Assembly: GCA_015075375.1 (NCBI GenBank)
Contig: JABTUM010000002.1
Location: 1,289,393-1,353,392 of the forward strand
DNA length: 64,000 nt
From: Planctomycetota bacterium
GTDB taxonomy: Bacteria; Planctomycetota; SZUA-567; H5-PLA8
Reading direction: 5' to 3'
The translations under genes were made by a program, and so were the position numbers. The first letter of the stretch is position 1. Each line of letters begins with the position of its first letter. The notes beneath the pieces are model-generated. The model did no database searches and was not told the origin of the DNA. It saw only the letters and a program-made list of their open reading frames with translations. This document shows positions 25,330-34,308 of the stretch, one piece after another.

Positions 25330-28300
25330 ATGCGCATGCTCGTCATTGGCTTGGGATTGATTCTCGGCACTGTTGCGGCCTGCCTTTTTTGGGGAGGCCA
25401 AACGGACCAGCCCGAAGAGCCCCCTTTGACGACTGAAACCCGAAACTCCGCAGGTCCGACGCCAATGATCGAGGTGGCGCAGGCGCCAGCAGCGCCCGCC
25501 GCCATCGAGCCACTCAGCGAACCTCGCACACAGGCCAGGGAGCTTGCGCAGCGCGTCAGGATCGCCGAGACGCTGGCGCACCAAGCAGTCCGGCCGGATC
25601 AGCTAGTGGATGCCCAGTTAGTGCGCGCGAGCTTGTACGATGCTCAGGGTCGCCACGAAGAAGCCAACGCGGCGCTCCTGCATGCCGCCGACGTATCCGC
25701 GTCCGAAGCCGCGGAGACCTCCGCGAAGAACCCCGCCAGCCCCCAGCCCACGCCGGAACATGCCGCCGCATTGACGGTTCTTTCGCACGCTCACCGCGAG
25801 CTGGTGCGGAAGAACTTCGAAGGGGCTCGGCGGCACCTTAATCTGGTGGTGGAAACCTATGCGGAGACGGCACCGGTCGTAGCCCAGCAAGCGCTTTCCG
25901 ATTTGCAGTGGATTGCCAGCCAGGAACAGCAGGCCGAGCGCCCGGCCGAAGCGCTCGCTCTAAGTTTGGTGGCCGGCAAGCGCGACATTGGTGATTCAAG
26001 CTGTCACCAAAAGTCCATCGTGCCCGCGACTTCCATGGGCGGGTCGGAAATCTTTGCCAACGCGGTGGCGGGAACCTCCTACACGATCACGGCCAGCGGC
26101 ATTTGGGCGCAAGACCCCGATCCTTCCTTTAATACAGGCCCAAACGGCTTCACGGGGTTTGGTCCCATTGGAGGCGGCGAGTTTGCCGGGATGCTGTTCG
26201 GCACCTTCGCCGTACGCGAACCTGGCAGCAGTACTTGGATAGCCGTGGGGGCAGGCGGCACCGTAACGGCCACAGCGGATGGCCCTCTGGTGGGCGCATT
26301 TGCAGATATTGCTTTTGCCTACAACGACAACAACGGAGCGATGTTCGTGACCGTCAGCAGTTCCGAATGCCCGCCGCCGCCACCCGCCGAAACCCTTCCG
26401 CCAACCGCAGTGAATGAAGTTTCGCCCGAAACGTTCTACTTGGATGATCGCGGGATATGGTTAGACGCGAGCCTCTCAACGGATAACGACACCGAAGGAG
26501 AAGACCCTGCGATTCGTTGGTACAACTGGAACCTCAAGAGCCGGACCAACCCGGCCCAGCGCGCGATCATCGTTGAGGGGCAGGAAGCCCTTCAATCGAT
26601 CTATCCCACGGCTCCTGGTGAATACGACTTGGTGTTAACCGTCACAGACAACGACGGAGAAACGGCCTCCACGAGCAGAGTCGTCAAGGCGGTGAGGGTA
26701 TTCTTCGATCCCGGTTACCTGGAGATACCAGTAGGTCAGACCATGGTTACGGTGGCCACCGTGGTGCCGGCCAGCGCAGAAGGGGAAGTCTTGTTCTCCA
26801 CGCCGAATCCGGAAACGATCAGTCTTGAAGCTGGCGGAGGTGGAGCAGGATCTATTTCGATTGCGGCCACTGGGCTTAGTGAGGGCAGCACCTCTATCCT
26901 CGGCTACCTGGAGTCAGAACCCGACCGGCAAGGCTATATGTCGGTGAATGTAATTCCCGCCGATCCCATGACGCTGCCGCCGACGGCCATCGCGGCCACG
27001 ACGACGCCTGTGATCTGCGCGGGGGGGGCGGTGGCGTTGGACGGGAGCGGCTCGCACGATACGGATGCAGTGGGGGCCGAGCCGAATATTGTGACCTACA
27101 CATGGACGATCGAGAACTTGACAAACCCCGCAATACAGCCGCTTATCGTAACCACGTCAAACGCGTTAGCGAACGCTGTACTTAGTTCGCCAGGGGAGTA
27201 CGAGGTGACGTTGGTTGTGACAGATAATGACGGGGATAAATCGGGGGTTGGAACTACAGAGGCGCATACCACGATCATTGCCGTAGGTGTGCAGTTTGAT
27301 CCAGAATCAGTCGTGGTGGAGAAAAACAAGACCGCGACGACAGTGGCCACCATAGTGCCTAGCAACGCATTTAACCTCGTGGAATTCTTGGTTTCGGATA
27401 CCCAGGTTGCAACGGTTACTCCTCGGCAGGCGGCCCTCGCGCAGCAATCGCTACTTGTCTCTGCAGGACCCAAAGAAGGCCTGACGACCCTGAGTGCATT
27501 AGTGCAGACGGCATCAGGATCGGAAACATGTCAAACTGCAAGTATTCAAGTGGTAAAGAAAGTTCCAAAAGTCAAGTTTAATGGCAAACGGATTTTTGGT
27601 GTCAATCAGAGAGACGGTGTGATTTCCATTCAAGTTGAACCAGAAGGAGCTACCATACTTCTGGAATCAAATTCCCCCACGAAAGCAGATTTTGCCGTTT
27701 CTTCGATTTCCGCAAGTTCGGAGGTAGATTTGGTGATCGGTACGGAATACAGCACAGCATACGACGACGTCGTCCTTCGCGCGAAGTTGCCCGGCGGCAC
27801 TGTGCTGGCTGAACATGCAATAACTGTAACCAAGACCTCCTTTGTAGGAACTGTCTTCTTATGTCCAGGGAACAGTATGGATTTCGGCCCATCCCAGCAC
27901 GAGACTCAACCGAGTTCGGGTCCTCGCGTGCAAGAACATAAGAAACACCTTAACGAGAACGACAATCGCCTTGAAGTAATCGAAGCCGATCCAGGGGTTC
28001 AAGTCAGCGAAATCGTCAAAAGGCATACGTGGAAGGTCGAAGGAGATGAGTTGCGATTGAACGTAAAGGCTGGCGAGAAGCCTGGTCGCATAAGATTGCG
28101 CATCTTTGATACAGAAGGTAGCGAAATGCATCAAGGTGATATTGTGGTACTTGAGCCGAGAGTTCAAAGCATTGCAAATCATCATGGTGTGTCAGTGGGC
28201 GGTGGAAGCATGGATGCAGGATTATGTCTTCGCAAGAATGCCACATATTCCGGCACGACCATGCCGTCAATGGCGGCCAACGAGACGCCCGTCTACGAGT

Positions 28301-30189
28301 GGCAATTCAGTGACAAAGGGTTGAATAATTGGCATCCGTTCGCCGCGGGAGCTAATTTACTTACTACTACGGTAACCGAGAACGCCTTTGGTGAGTTCGA
28401 TGTTCGGCTACAAGTTAGAATTGACGGCGAAGTATGCAACAGCGCGCCTAGGCCCGTTGTTGTTTTCGATCCTGTTATGGCGGTCTCTGCGGATGGCCGA
28501 ATATTGAATAGCAATGGGGACGCAATCTGTGCAAAAAGTAATGTGACATACGAAGGCTTCATCAACCCATCGCGGATCCTCCAGGCAGCAGACAAGAAAT
28601 GGCAGTACGCACCACACAATACGCCCGAAGACTCTCCTGCATGGATGAATTTTGCGCCACAAAACCAAAACTTTCCCCGCCAGGTCATCTTTGAGGACGC
28701 ACCTGAAGATGTAGATGTCAGAATGCGGGCCACATATGGTGGCACTACCTGTACCACGGCACCTTGGCGCGTTGTGGTATTTACTACTAGCGTTTTGGGA
28801 ATTGAGAGTCCATCTGGGAGTACGCTTACGGATCCCGCGGAAGTATGCCGTGGAGAAAGTGTTACTTATGTTGGTGAGGTATCGCCCGATCTCAGGGCAA
28901 GCGACGGAATGAACGTTGAATGGCAAACCAAACGAAAGGAAGAAGGGGAGGATTCATGGCGACCTTTCCAGGCCGGGGCATCGAGCTTAACGACTACAGT
29001 CATAGAAGGTGCAGCAGGAGTTTTTGAAGTTCGACTTGCCGCGACGGTGTTTGGCCAAACTTGTTATAGTGAAGCCAGGGAAATTGTCGTATATGGGGTA
29101 GATATAGTTAGTGTCTCCAATACAGATCCGGTGAATGGGACCGCAACTCTTCCTTCCGGTTCATTGGCCTGCGTAGGTTCCACAAGTACATACTCTGGAA
29201 GCATCGTACCCAGTGACCTTTCAGCTGGATCTGTGATTCGCTGGCAGCATGCACCAACGGGTACTCCCGAGAACAGCGCAGCTTGGACCAACCTTCCTGC
29301 CCCTGGGAGTTTGAGTGTGACTGTAACTGAGGCCGTTGCTGGTGATCTTGATGTGCGGCTTTCCTTCACCTCTCCTGGCGGCAAGACCTGTAACAGTGCA
29401 CCCTACAGGATTGTCGTCGCGCAAGTTGATTTATCCGCTAGTCCGGGCGTGGTTGAATTGATGAATACAATTAATTATACGGTATCGAGCACGCCAACCG
29501 CATTACCTGCGGGTTATGGGCATGAAGTGGAGATTAGGCGACATTCCGAAACGAATTGGTATGTGCTTTCAACTACTCCGGTAACAGCATTTACGCATAG
29601 GACCGCGGGTAGTTTCCGAGTACGAGGCTCCATTGTCAGCGCCGGAAGGCGATGTATATCTGGAGAGGTAGCGGTAGTCGTGCAGTTCCCGTCGATTGCA
29701 ACAATTCTAGCAGATCCAGGTGTAATTGCAGCTGGCGCTACTGCTTGGGCAAGTACGCTTGCGGCAACCACTCCCACTACACGTAGAGAAGAAGGTGCTT
29801 GGGTTCTTGTCAATACACTAACAGGAGCATACTCATTTGGACCAGCGTTTACTGGCCCGAATGTTGGGAATAATGAAGGAGCCTATTTGCCTCTTCCTAA
29901 CCCGCCAGTCGATACCCCCACATCACCAACTCCTATAGGAACAGCTGTTTACACTGTGGCTTGGTTTCACACACATACCCCGACTTTCTACCGGTCGCCT
30001 TCTGATTTTCCTTCACCAGGCGGTAGAGGTTCAGGACCATCTACTTCAGATCATGACGCTTCGGTAATCTATAACATGCCAGGGATTGCATACGATTACA
30101 CCATTGACCCGGTACCTCCTCTTTATCCATTGGCTTCTCCTGCCGGGATGTATCCGATTGAGCCGCCAGCCAGGAGGCCGAATCCATGA
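25330..30189 (+). CDS. Large modular exoprotein with C-terminal JAMM/DUF4329-like domain
   Basis: 1619 residues from the ATG at 25330 (GGAG eight bases upstream). The N-terminus is a lipoprotein-like signal with lipobox VAAC (Cys about 18). Then follow a helical TPR-like region (about 60-210), a PA-IL lectin-like domain (about 240-345: AGTSYTITASGIW..GPNGF..YNDNNGAMFVTV), two PKD-like domains each ending LTVTDNDGE or LVVTDNDGD, bacterial Ig-like segments, and four roughly 100-residue repeats (about 957-1367) with paired Cys and the signature VRL...C.SAP..VVV. The last about 150 residues contain WFHTHT and PSTSDHD, matching an HxH...SxxD metal site as in JAMM peptidases and DUF4329 effector domains. 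Codon composition becomes distinctly more AT-rich after about 27.2 kb. Likely a surface adhesin-effector. Confidence 0.75.
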   Translation: MRMLVIGLGLILGTVAACLFWGGQTDQPEEPPLTTETRNSAGPTPMIEVAQAPAAPAAIEPLSEPRTQARELAQRVRIAETLAHQAVRPDQLVDAQLVRASLYDAQGRHEEANAALLHAADVSASEAAETSAKNPASPQPTPEHAAALTVLSHAHRELVRKNFEGARRHLNLVVETYAETAPVVAQQALSDLQWIASQEQQAERPAEALALSLVAGKRDIGDSSCHQKSIVPATSMGGSEIFANAVAGTSYTITASGIWAQDPDPSFNTGPNGFTGFGPIGGGEFAGMLFGTFAVREPGSSTWIAVGAGGTVTATADGPLVGAFADIAFAYNDNNGAMFVTVSSSECPPPPPAETLPPTAVNEVSPETFYLDDRGIWLDASLSTDNDTEGEDPAIRWYNWNLKSRTNPAQRAIIVEGQEALQSIYPTAPGEYDLVLTVTDNDGETASTSRVVKAVRVFFDPGYLEIPVGQTMVTVATVVPASAEGEVLFSTPNPETISLEAGGGGAGSISIAATGLSEGSTSILGYLESEPDRQGYMSVNVIPADPMTLPPTAIAATTTPVICAGGAVALDGSGSHDTDAVGAEPNIVTYTWTIENLTNPAIQPLIVTTSNALANAVLSSPGEYEVTLVVTDNDGDKSGVGTTEAHTTIIAVGVQFDPESVVVEKNKTATTVATIVPSNAFNLVEFLVSDTQVATVTPRQAALAQQSLLVSAGPKEGLTTLSALVQTASGSETCQTASIQVVKKVPKVKFNGKRIFGVNQRDGVISIQVEPEGATILLESNSPTKADFAVSSISASSEVDLVIGTEYSTAYDDVVLRAKLPGGTVLAEHAITVTKTSFVGTVFLCPGNSMDFGPSQHETQPSSGPRVQEHKKHLNENDNRLEVIEADPGVQVSEIVKRHTWKVEGDELRLNVKAGEKPGRIRLRIFDTEGSEMHQGDIVVLEPRVQSIANHHGVSVGGGSMDAGLCLRKNATYSGTTMPSMAANETPVYEWQFSDKGLNNWHPFAAGANLLTTTVTENAFGEFDVRLQVRIDGEVCNSAPRPVVVFDPVMAVSADGRILNSNGDAICAKSNVTYEGFINPSRILQAADKKWQYAPHNTPEDSPAWMNFAPQNQNFPRQVIFEDAPEDVDVRMRATYGGTTCTTAPWRVVVFTTSVLGIESPSGSTLTDPAEVCRGESVTYVGEVSPDLRASDGMNVEWQTKRKEEGEDSWRPFQAGASSLTTTVIEGAAGVFEVRLAATVFGQTCYSEAREIVVYGVDIVSVSNTDPVNGTATLPSGSLACVGSTSTYSGSIVPSDLSAGSVIRWQHAPTGTPENSAAWTNLPAPGSLSVTVTEAVAGDLDVRLSFTSPGGKTCNSAPYRIVVAQVDLSASPGVVELMNTINYTVSSTPTALPAGYGHEVEIRRHSETNWYVLSTTPVTAFTHRTAGSFRVRGSIVSAGRRCISGEVAVVVQFPSIATILADPGVIAAGATAWASTLAATTPTTRREEGAWVLVNTLTGAYSFGPAFTGPNVGNNEGAYLPLPNPPVDTPTSPTPIGTAVYTVAWFHTHTPTFYRSPSDFPSPGGRGSGPSTSDHDASVIYNMPGIAYDYTIDPVPPLYPLASPAGMYPIEPPARRPNP

Positions 30190-30683
30190 GCACCATGAAC
30201 ACGGCGGATCCCAAAATTAGCCCCGAGCCTACTGGGCTGAACTTGCGGAAGGTATTATTCATCGTAATGGTTGTGCTGGCATTGGGTTATTGTGTAGTGG
30301 CTTATTGGGAGAATAATGTGCGTGCAAATGGGAATCAGGTGCCAGAGAAATTGATATTTGACAAGGCCACTGCATTGGACCGGCTCGCTAAAGCAATACA
30401 GTCTGACTTTCGTTCGTTTACCAGAAGTAGCACTCGAGATTTGCTTTTATTCATTAAGCAAGAAGAAATTCTCTTAGGTTTAAGTGATTCAAAAATTATT
30501 GAAAAGATAGGACACCCAGCTAGGACCGTCGAAGGCGGTAAAATAGACGCTGGCGGTAGAGAACTTGTCTATTTGGTCGGGAGAGTGCCACCAGGAATAA
30601 CGGCAGGTCCGATTGAGCTTTCCATCCTAATTGACTCAAGTGGTAAGTGTATGGAGATTCATTGGATTGAAGGCTCCAACTAG
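30186..30683 (+). CDS. Small membrane-anchored protein with BamE-like fold pattern, possible cognate partner of the exoprotein
   Basis: 165 residues with one N-terminal transmembrane segment (about 22-42, VLFIVMVVLALGYCVVAYW) and an extracytoplasmic domain ending in a pattern like SmpA/BamE-type beta-hairpins: SKIIEKIGHPARTVEGG..ELVYLVGR..LSILIDSSGKCMEIHW. The ATG overlaps the exoprotein stop by 4 bp (ATGA), so the two are translationally coupled. If the exoprotein C-terminus is toxic, this is the natural immunity candidate; if it is a processing peptidase, this may be an assembly partner. Both are inference. Low GC like the 3' half of its neighbour. Confidence 0.6.
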   Translation: MSTMNTADPKISPEPTGLNLRKVLFIVMVVLALGYCVVAYWENNVRANGNQVPEKLIFDKATALDRLAKAIQSDFRSFTRSSTRDLLLFIKQEEILLGLSDSKIIEKIGHPARTVEGGKIDAGGRELVYLVGRVPPGITAGPIELSILIDSSGKCMEIHWIEGSN

Positions 30684-30820
30684 GTTTTGTCCCGAATTCC
30701 AATTTTTGCTGATAATGACAATACATCTCCAGTCATCTGGAGTTGAGCACATGAAACGGCGCGATGTCGCAAACGAACAGTGGTCTAGGTGGCGGCCTTC
30801 ATCAATCCAAATTTCCTTAT

Positions 30821-30929
30821 TCAACTCGCTCTTACGCCTTGCGTTAGCGTCCATCCCCGGTTTTTCTTAAGTGGCGACCAAGACGGCTCTAACCCATTCT
30901 CAAATGTGCGCAAAAGAGTGGACGCTATC
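30821..30929. repeat. About 110-bp direct repeat, copy A
   Basis: Copy A starts TCAACTCGCTCTTACGCC and ends near GTGGACGCTATC. It matches copy B (31957-32066) over its full length with only scattered differences, sharing blocks such as GACGGCTCTAACCCAT and CAAATGTGCGCAAAAGA. The copies flank the first of two paralogous genes, copy A ending 17 bp before its start codon. Confidence 0.8.
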
Positions 30930-30946
30930 TGTTGAGGTGCGAACCG

Positions 30947-31903
30947 ATGCATAACAAAGGCATGATTTCACTTTCCTTGGTGGCCGCATTGTTCTTCCAT
31001 GGCTACTCCGAGTGCGAAGAAGCAGCCGTGCTCCCTGAGAATCTTTTGGAAGATGTAAACCGAGCTTCGGAGCCCAAATGGTCTACTGAAAAAGCATTGC
31101 CTTATTTGTGCTTTAGCACGCATTGGAACGTTTATATGTTTGCGCATGCCTTCAGCGAGCATGGCTTTGAGAAAAAATATGAACTAGAGCTTGCTCCGGG
31201 CTTACCTGAAGGCGTAAAGAACCTGGAGCAGCCCACGCCTAATTTCCCCATTCTACCTACCCTTGCAGTCCTGCAATCCATCGTTGCGCGTCACGGAATG
31301 TTGGTTCGTAAGGATCCTGCGCGCAACAAGGTTGTACTTGAACAGATCGATGCGGCATGGGGTGACCGGCAGAAGCTCTGGGAAAAGTATCAAGCTGGAA
31401 TTCGACTGGAAGCGGATAAGCAAACGGATTTAGGAAAGCTGGGGTATATGCTTGCGTCCCTCCTTGCATTTGAAAAGAAGGGTATTGACGAGCTTCATCG
31501 TCTTGCCGAGTTTCATAAAAGACTTGAAGTTCGATTTCTTTCCCTCTCCGTTTTGGTTAACTCACAGGAGCCTGTTGATATTCGGAAATTGGGAACACTT
31601 ATGGCTGACGACGATGAGTCGGTAGCCTATATGGCGGTATTCTTGTTGTTCACCAACTCGGATCAGAAGTTCTTTGCGGAAGTAATCGAATCGCTCGTAC
31701 ACCACACCCCACTTTCGGGCCAATGGAAGCCCAGGATTGCAAAGGCCATTGAGGACTGTCTTGACCCCAAGCGCGGCCCGCAATTTCGCGAATCAAATCT
31801 TCCAACCTTGAAGTCCATTCGTGAGACCTTCAAAGACTCTGAGTCCATGCGCGAAAAGATTGACAAGTGTATTCAAATTCTGGAGCGGGCCAATAAGCCG
31901 TAG
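30947..31903 (+). CDS. Secreted protein of unknown function, paralogue 1
   Basis: 318 residues from the ATG at 30947 (AGGTG seven bases before); an in-frame TTG at 30932 is less likely. A short signal peptide (MISLSLVAALFFHGYS) precedes a mostly helical domain. It is clearly paralogous to the gene at 34309: both contain QS(I/M)VARHGM, then ID..WG, DLGK..Y.LAS.LA, EVR.L(S/A)LSVLVN, and a C-terminal ESL..HTPLS..WKP. I recognise no known family. The position downstream of a large modular exoprotein, in duplicated cassettes flanked by direct repeats, resembles orphan-immunity arrays of polymorphic effectors; that is inference. Confidence 0.65.
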   Translation: MHNKGMISLSLVAALFFHGYSECEEAAVLPENLLEDVNRASEPKWSTEKALPYLCFSTHWNVYMFAHAFSEHGFEKKYELELAPGLPEGVKNLEQPTPNFPILPTLAVLQSIVARHGMLVRKDPARNKVVLEQIDAAWGDRQKLWEKYQAGIRLEADKQTDLGKLGYMLASLLAFEKKGIDELHRLAEFHKRLEVRFLSLSVLVNSQEPVDIRKLGTLMADDDESVAYMAVFLLFTNSDQKFFAEVIESLVHHTPLSGQWKPRIAKAIEDCLDPKRGPQFRESNLPTLKSIRETFKDSESMREKIDKCIQILERANKP

Positions 31904-31956
31904 GGGGTGCTCGGATCCCGGCGCTAATCGTCCACCGCCGATCTGGATGACTTTCT

Positions 31957-32066
31957 TCAACTCGTTCACACGCCTTGCGCTAGCGTCCATTCCCGGCTCT
32001 CCTTATGCGGAGACCGAGACGGCTCTAACCCATTTTTCAAATGTGCGCAAAAGAACGGACGTTATC
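31957..32066. repeat. About 110-bp direct repeat, copy B
   Basis: Second copy of the repeat at 30821-30929, located 54 bp after the stop of paralogue 1. Ignoring the inserted intron it lies upstream of paralogue 2. Differences are mostly single-base substitutions (e.g. GCGCTAGCG for GCGTTAGCG), consistent with an old duplication rather than a recent copy. Confidence 0.8.
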
Positions 32067-32209
32067 AACGGACGTTATCCGGCTGTACGAAGCGGAAACG
32101 AATTTAAGAGTGAAAACGGCGTCGTAAATGCACGAAGTAGGCGCCCTCCCCCCGGGGGAGGGCAAGCAGCACAAACCCAGACCGAGAGGCTCTACCCAAA
32201 ACCAAAGTG
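32067..32209. other. Gene-free spacer with GC hairpin next to the group II intron 3' end
   Basis: No gene is seen. Near 32143-32162 a near-perfect dyad CCCTCCCC/GGGGAGGG could form a strong hairpin. It lies in the 3' flank of the intron insertion site. A terminator role for upstream paralogue 1 is possible, but there is no clear T-run. Confidence 0.35.
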
Positions 32210-32277
32210 ATGAAGTCAAGGAAGGGCGCGGTGGCGTGCCATACAGAACAAGGCTCCGTCTCCCTTCCCTGCTTCCC

Positions 32278-32310
32278 GAACCGGACAGGCAGATTTCCCG
32301 CATCCGGCTC
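32278..32310 (-). ncRNA. Group II intron domain V
   Basis: 33-nt catalytic hairpin, reading GAGCCGGATGCGG on the minus-strand 5' side and CTGTCCGGTTC on the 3' side. The stem pairs GAGCCGGA with TCCGGTTC, with the usual asymmetric bulge and a GAAA loop. Conservation of this element implies the ribozyme core is intact. Confidence 0.85.
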
Positions 32311-32363
32311 TCCCTCAAGGTTTCACTGGCTCAAGACCTTCGACGGCGCTGTATTCGCATCGA

Positions 32364-33713
32364 TTACTCGGCTCTTGCTACCGTCCAATGCCGCCGAACC
32401 TCTCGACCGAACGACAATTGGTCAACAGCGGCAACGAATTTGGCGTAGCGTGCTTTCAGACCGAGTGTCCTGCCTTTTCTCGGACGTGGACGCGGATATT
32501 TGCGTTTGGCCCAGCAAACCATGCGAGCAAAGAGATACCTGTCCAAGGCAGACCGAAGTTTCGCGGTCGTACCTATGCTGAAATAATTCCAGAATCCCCT
32601 TGTCACCTGGTTGAGGGCTTTGGCGATTTCTTCGACCTCAATGAGCGTCTGTGATTTCGCCGTGAGTTGGCGCACTTTGTCTCGATACCGCTGCACACTC
32701 TTGTCGGAGGGCTGGAAGCCAAGATAGGGCTTCCCGTCACGGGTGTACAGCTTGCCAAAGGTGTATCCAAGGAAGTCGAAGGATTGATTCCAGGCTCGAC
32801 AGGCGCGCGTCTTTTCTTCGTTCAAGGTCAGTCCCATGCCTTGAAGAATTTGGCGGGCAGCTTGCAGGGCTTCCCGCGCATGGCCTCGCGTTAGGATTAC
32901 GAAGTCATCGGCGTAGTTTACAATTCGTGACTGATACTTCTGGTCCAGCCCGAATTTCTTCCATGCCAACAGAAACCGCCGAAAGTAGATGTTTGCCAAC
33001 AGCGGCGAAACGACTCCTCCCTGCGGCGTACCGCACTTCGTCTTCTTGCCTCCACTGATGACGGTCTTACCGCGTGCATTGACCTCATGCACGGGCACTT
33101 TAAGCCATACACGGATTAGCCATAATACTTTGCGATCCGCAACGCGCCTTTCGACCGAGCGCATCAGATCCGAATGCGGAATTGTGTCGAAGTACTTCGA
33201 CAAATCTGCGTCCACCACGTCCGAGTGGTTGGACCGCAATTCCGCATCTACCGCGAGGAGGGCCTCGTGAGCCGACTTGCCGGCCCGATACCCATACGCA
33301 TTTTCCGTGAAATCCGCCTCGAAGATGGGCTCTAGAAGCAGCTTCACGGCCTGCTGGACGATCCGGTCCCGGATGGTTGGTATGCCCAGCGGCCGAAACT
33401 GTCCCGGCTTTCCCACTTTGGGAATCAACACGCGCCGGACCGGCTGAGGACGATACCCTCGTGCCTTCAATTCCACTGCCAACTCCGCCAGGTATCGGTT
33501 TACCCCGTATGATTCGATGTTCGCAAAGTTTGCTCCATCCACGCCTGGAGCACCGCCGTTTGCACGGACCTGTGCGTAGGCCGCTTCAAGAACATCATTG
33601 CGATACATCTTGTCATATAACGTGTAAAATCGAAACGCTGGCTCCGCCTTTGCCTTGCCGTTGAGCTTCTCCCGCAGCGCCTTCACTTTCGGCCATCGTT
33701 CGAGGCTAATCAT
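32364..33713 (-). CDS. ltrA: Group II intron reverse transcriptase/maturase
   Basis: 449 residues. Reverse transcriptase domains are recognisable from residue about 50: GAPGVDGANF, RRVLIPKVGKPGQFRPLGIPTIRDRIVQQAV, YGYRAGKSAHEAL, DADLSKYFDTIPH, GTPQGGVVSPLLANIY and the catalytic YADDFVIL box. The thumb and maturase (GIIM-type) domain follows, with LGYTFGKLYTRDGKPYLGFQPS and KALNQVTRGFWNYFS. No HNH endonuclease domain is present at the C-terminus, as in En-minus introns. It splices the intron and reverse-transcribes it into target DNA. The reading frame is intact, so the intron may still be mobile. Confidence 0.95.
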   Translation of the reverse strand: MISLERWPKVKALREKLNGKAKAEPAFRFYTLYDKMYRNDVLEAAYAQVRANGGAPGVDGANFANIESYGVNRYLAELAVELKARGYRPQPVRRVLIPKVGKPGQFRPLGIPTIRDRIVQQAVKLLLEPIFEADFTENAYGYRAGKSAHEALLAVDAELRSNHSDVVDADLSKYFDTIPHSDLMRSVERRVADRKVLWLIRVWLKVPVHEVNARGKTVISGGKKTKCGTPQGGVVSPLLANIYFRRFLLAWKKFGLDQKYQSRIVNYADDFVILTRGHAREALQAARQILQGMGLTLNEEKTRACRAWNQSFDFLGYTFGKLYTRDGKPYLGFQPSDKSVQRYRDKVRQLTAKSQTLIEVEEIAKALNQVTRGFWNYFSIGTTAKLRSALDRYLFARMVCWAKRKYPRPRPRKGRTLGLKARYAKFVAAVDQLSFGREVRRHWTVARAE

Positions 33714-34308
33714 CAGCCAATCTTCCTTCGACCGAACGGTAGAGGCTGCTTTCGAAGCCGCCTTGACTGAGGCCCTCTCGCTCCACCGGAATTACCGGTT
33801 TCATCGCTACTGTGAGCCTCTCTGCAACCCCAAGCCCCCGCACATGCGGGTGAGTTTCAGGCGGAAACTCGGCCCAAGGGTTGTCCGATGCTTCACGCAC
33901 TTTTCCTTGTGTGCATGCCGCGGTCTCTACCCCGCCGGATTCGAGCGCCTTGATGGCTGTTACTTAGGAGGCTCGATCTAAGCCTTCCCCATTTTTCGGG
34001 AGGGTCGGCATCCGGGGCTATGTCTTTCGAGGCCTCATGCGACCTTCACCCGAAGGTTGCGGCCTGCACACTTGCAGACGGGCCTTCGCCCGCCCTCTGT
34101 CTCCCGATGCTTCAGCGATTGCCTTTCGGCCCTGACCCGCCGTCGGGATAGCTACTCGGCCCTAAACCATCCGAACCGAGGCAGGACTTTCACCCGCTGG
34201 AAAAGCGCGCTATCATCGCGCACCGAAACTTGACGGACACTACCGGGATGGACGCTCTTGAGGTACTCAAAGAAGTGTTGGGACTTTAGGATTTGTGAGG
34301 GTTGACTA
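33714..34308. other. Intron 5' structured region and short leader of paralogue 2
   Basis: 33714-34223 is the noncoding 5' ribozyme part (domains I-III) of the minus-strand group II intron, with several hairpins such as the one around 34048-34066 (TTCACCCGAAGGTTGC). 34224-34308 is flanking exon, containing GATGGACGCTCTTGAGGTA. That resembles the sequence just before paralogue 1 (GTGGACGCTATCTGTTGAGGTG) and so supports duplication of the upstream region too. Confidence 0.6.

Larger units (their letters stand above)
32210..34223 (-). mobile_element. Group II intron (about 2.0 kb) with intron-encoded protein
   Basis: On the minus strand the element begins GTGCGCGATGATAGCGCGC (5' end at 34223), followed by CCAGCGGGTGAAAGTCC, a classic group II intron 5' structure. 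It ends after a canonical 33-nt domain V (32278-32310, GAGCCGGATGCGGGAAA... on the minus strand) and a domain VI stem (GGAAGGG/CCCTTCC), with the 3' end near 32210 (CTTGACTTCAT). The single open reading frame is a reverse transcriptase/maturase. It is antisense to the flanking paralogous genes and lies between them, so it interrupts no recognised gene. The 3' boundary is accurate to within a few bases at best. Confidence 0.85.

Noticed and set aside
33655..33981. 108-aa plus-strand open frame in the intron
   Set aside because: Lies opposite the intron 5' ribozyme sequence and the start of the maturase gene; no motifs or ribosome site.
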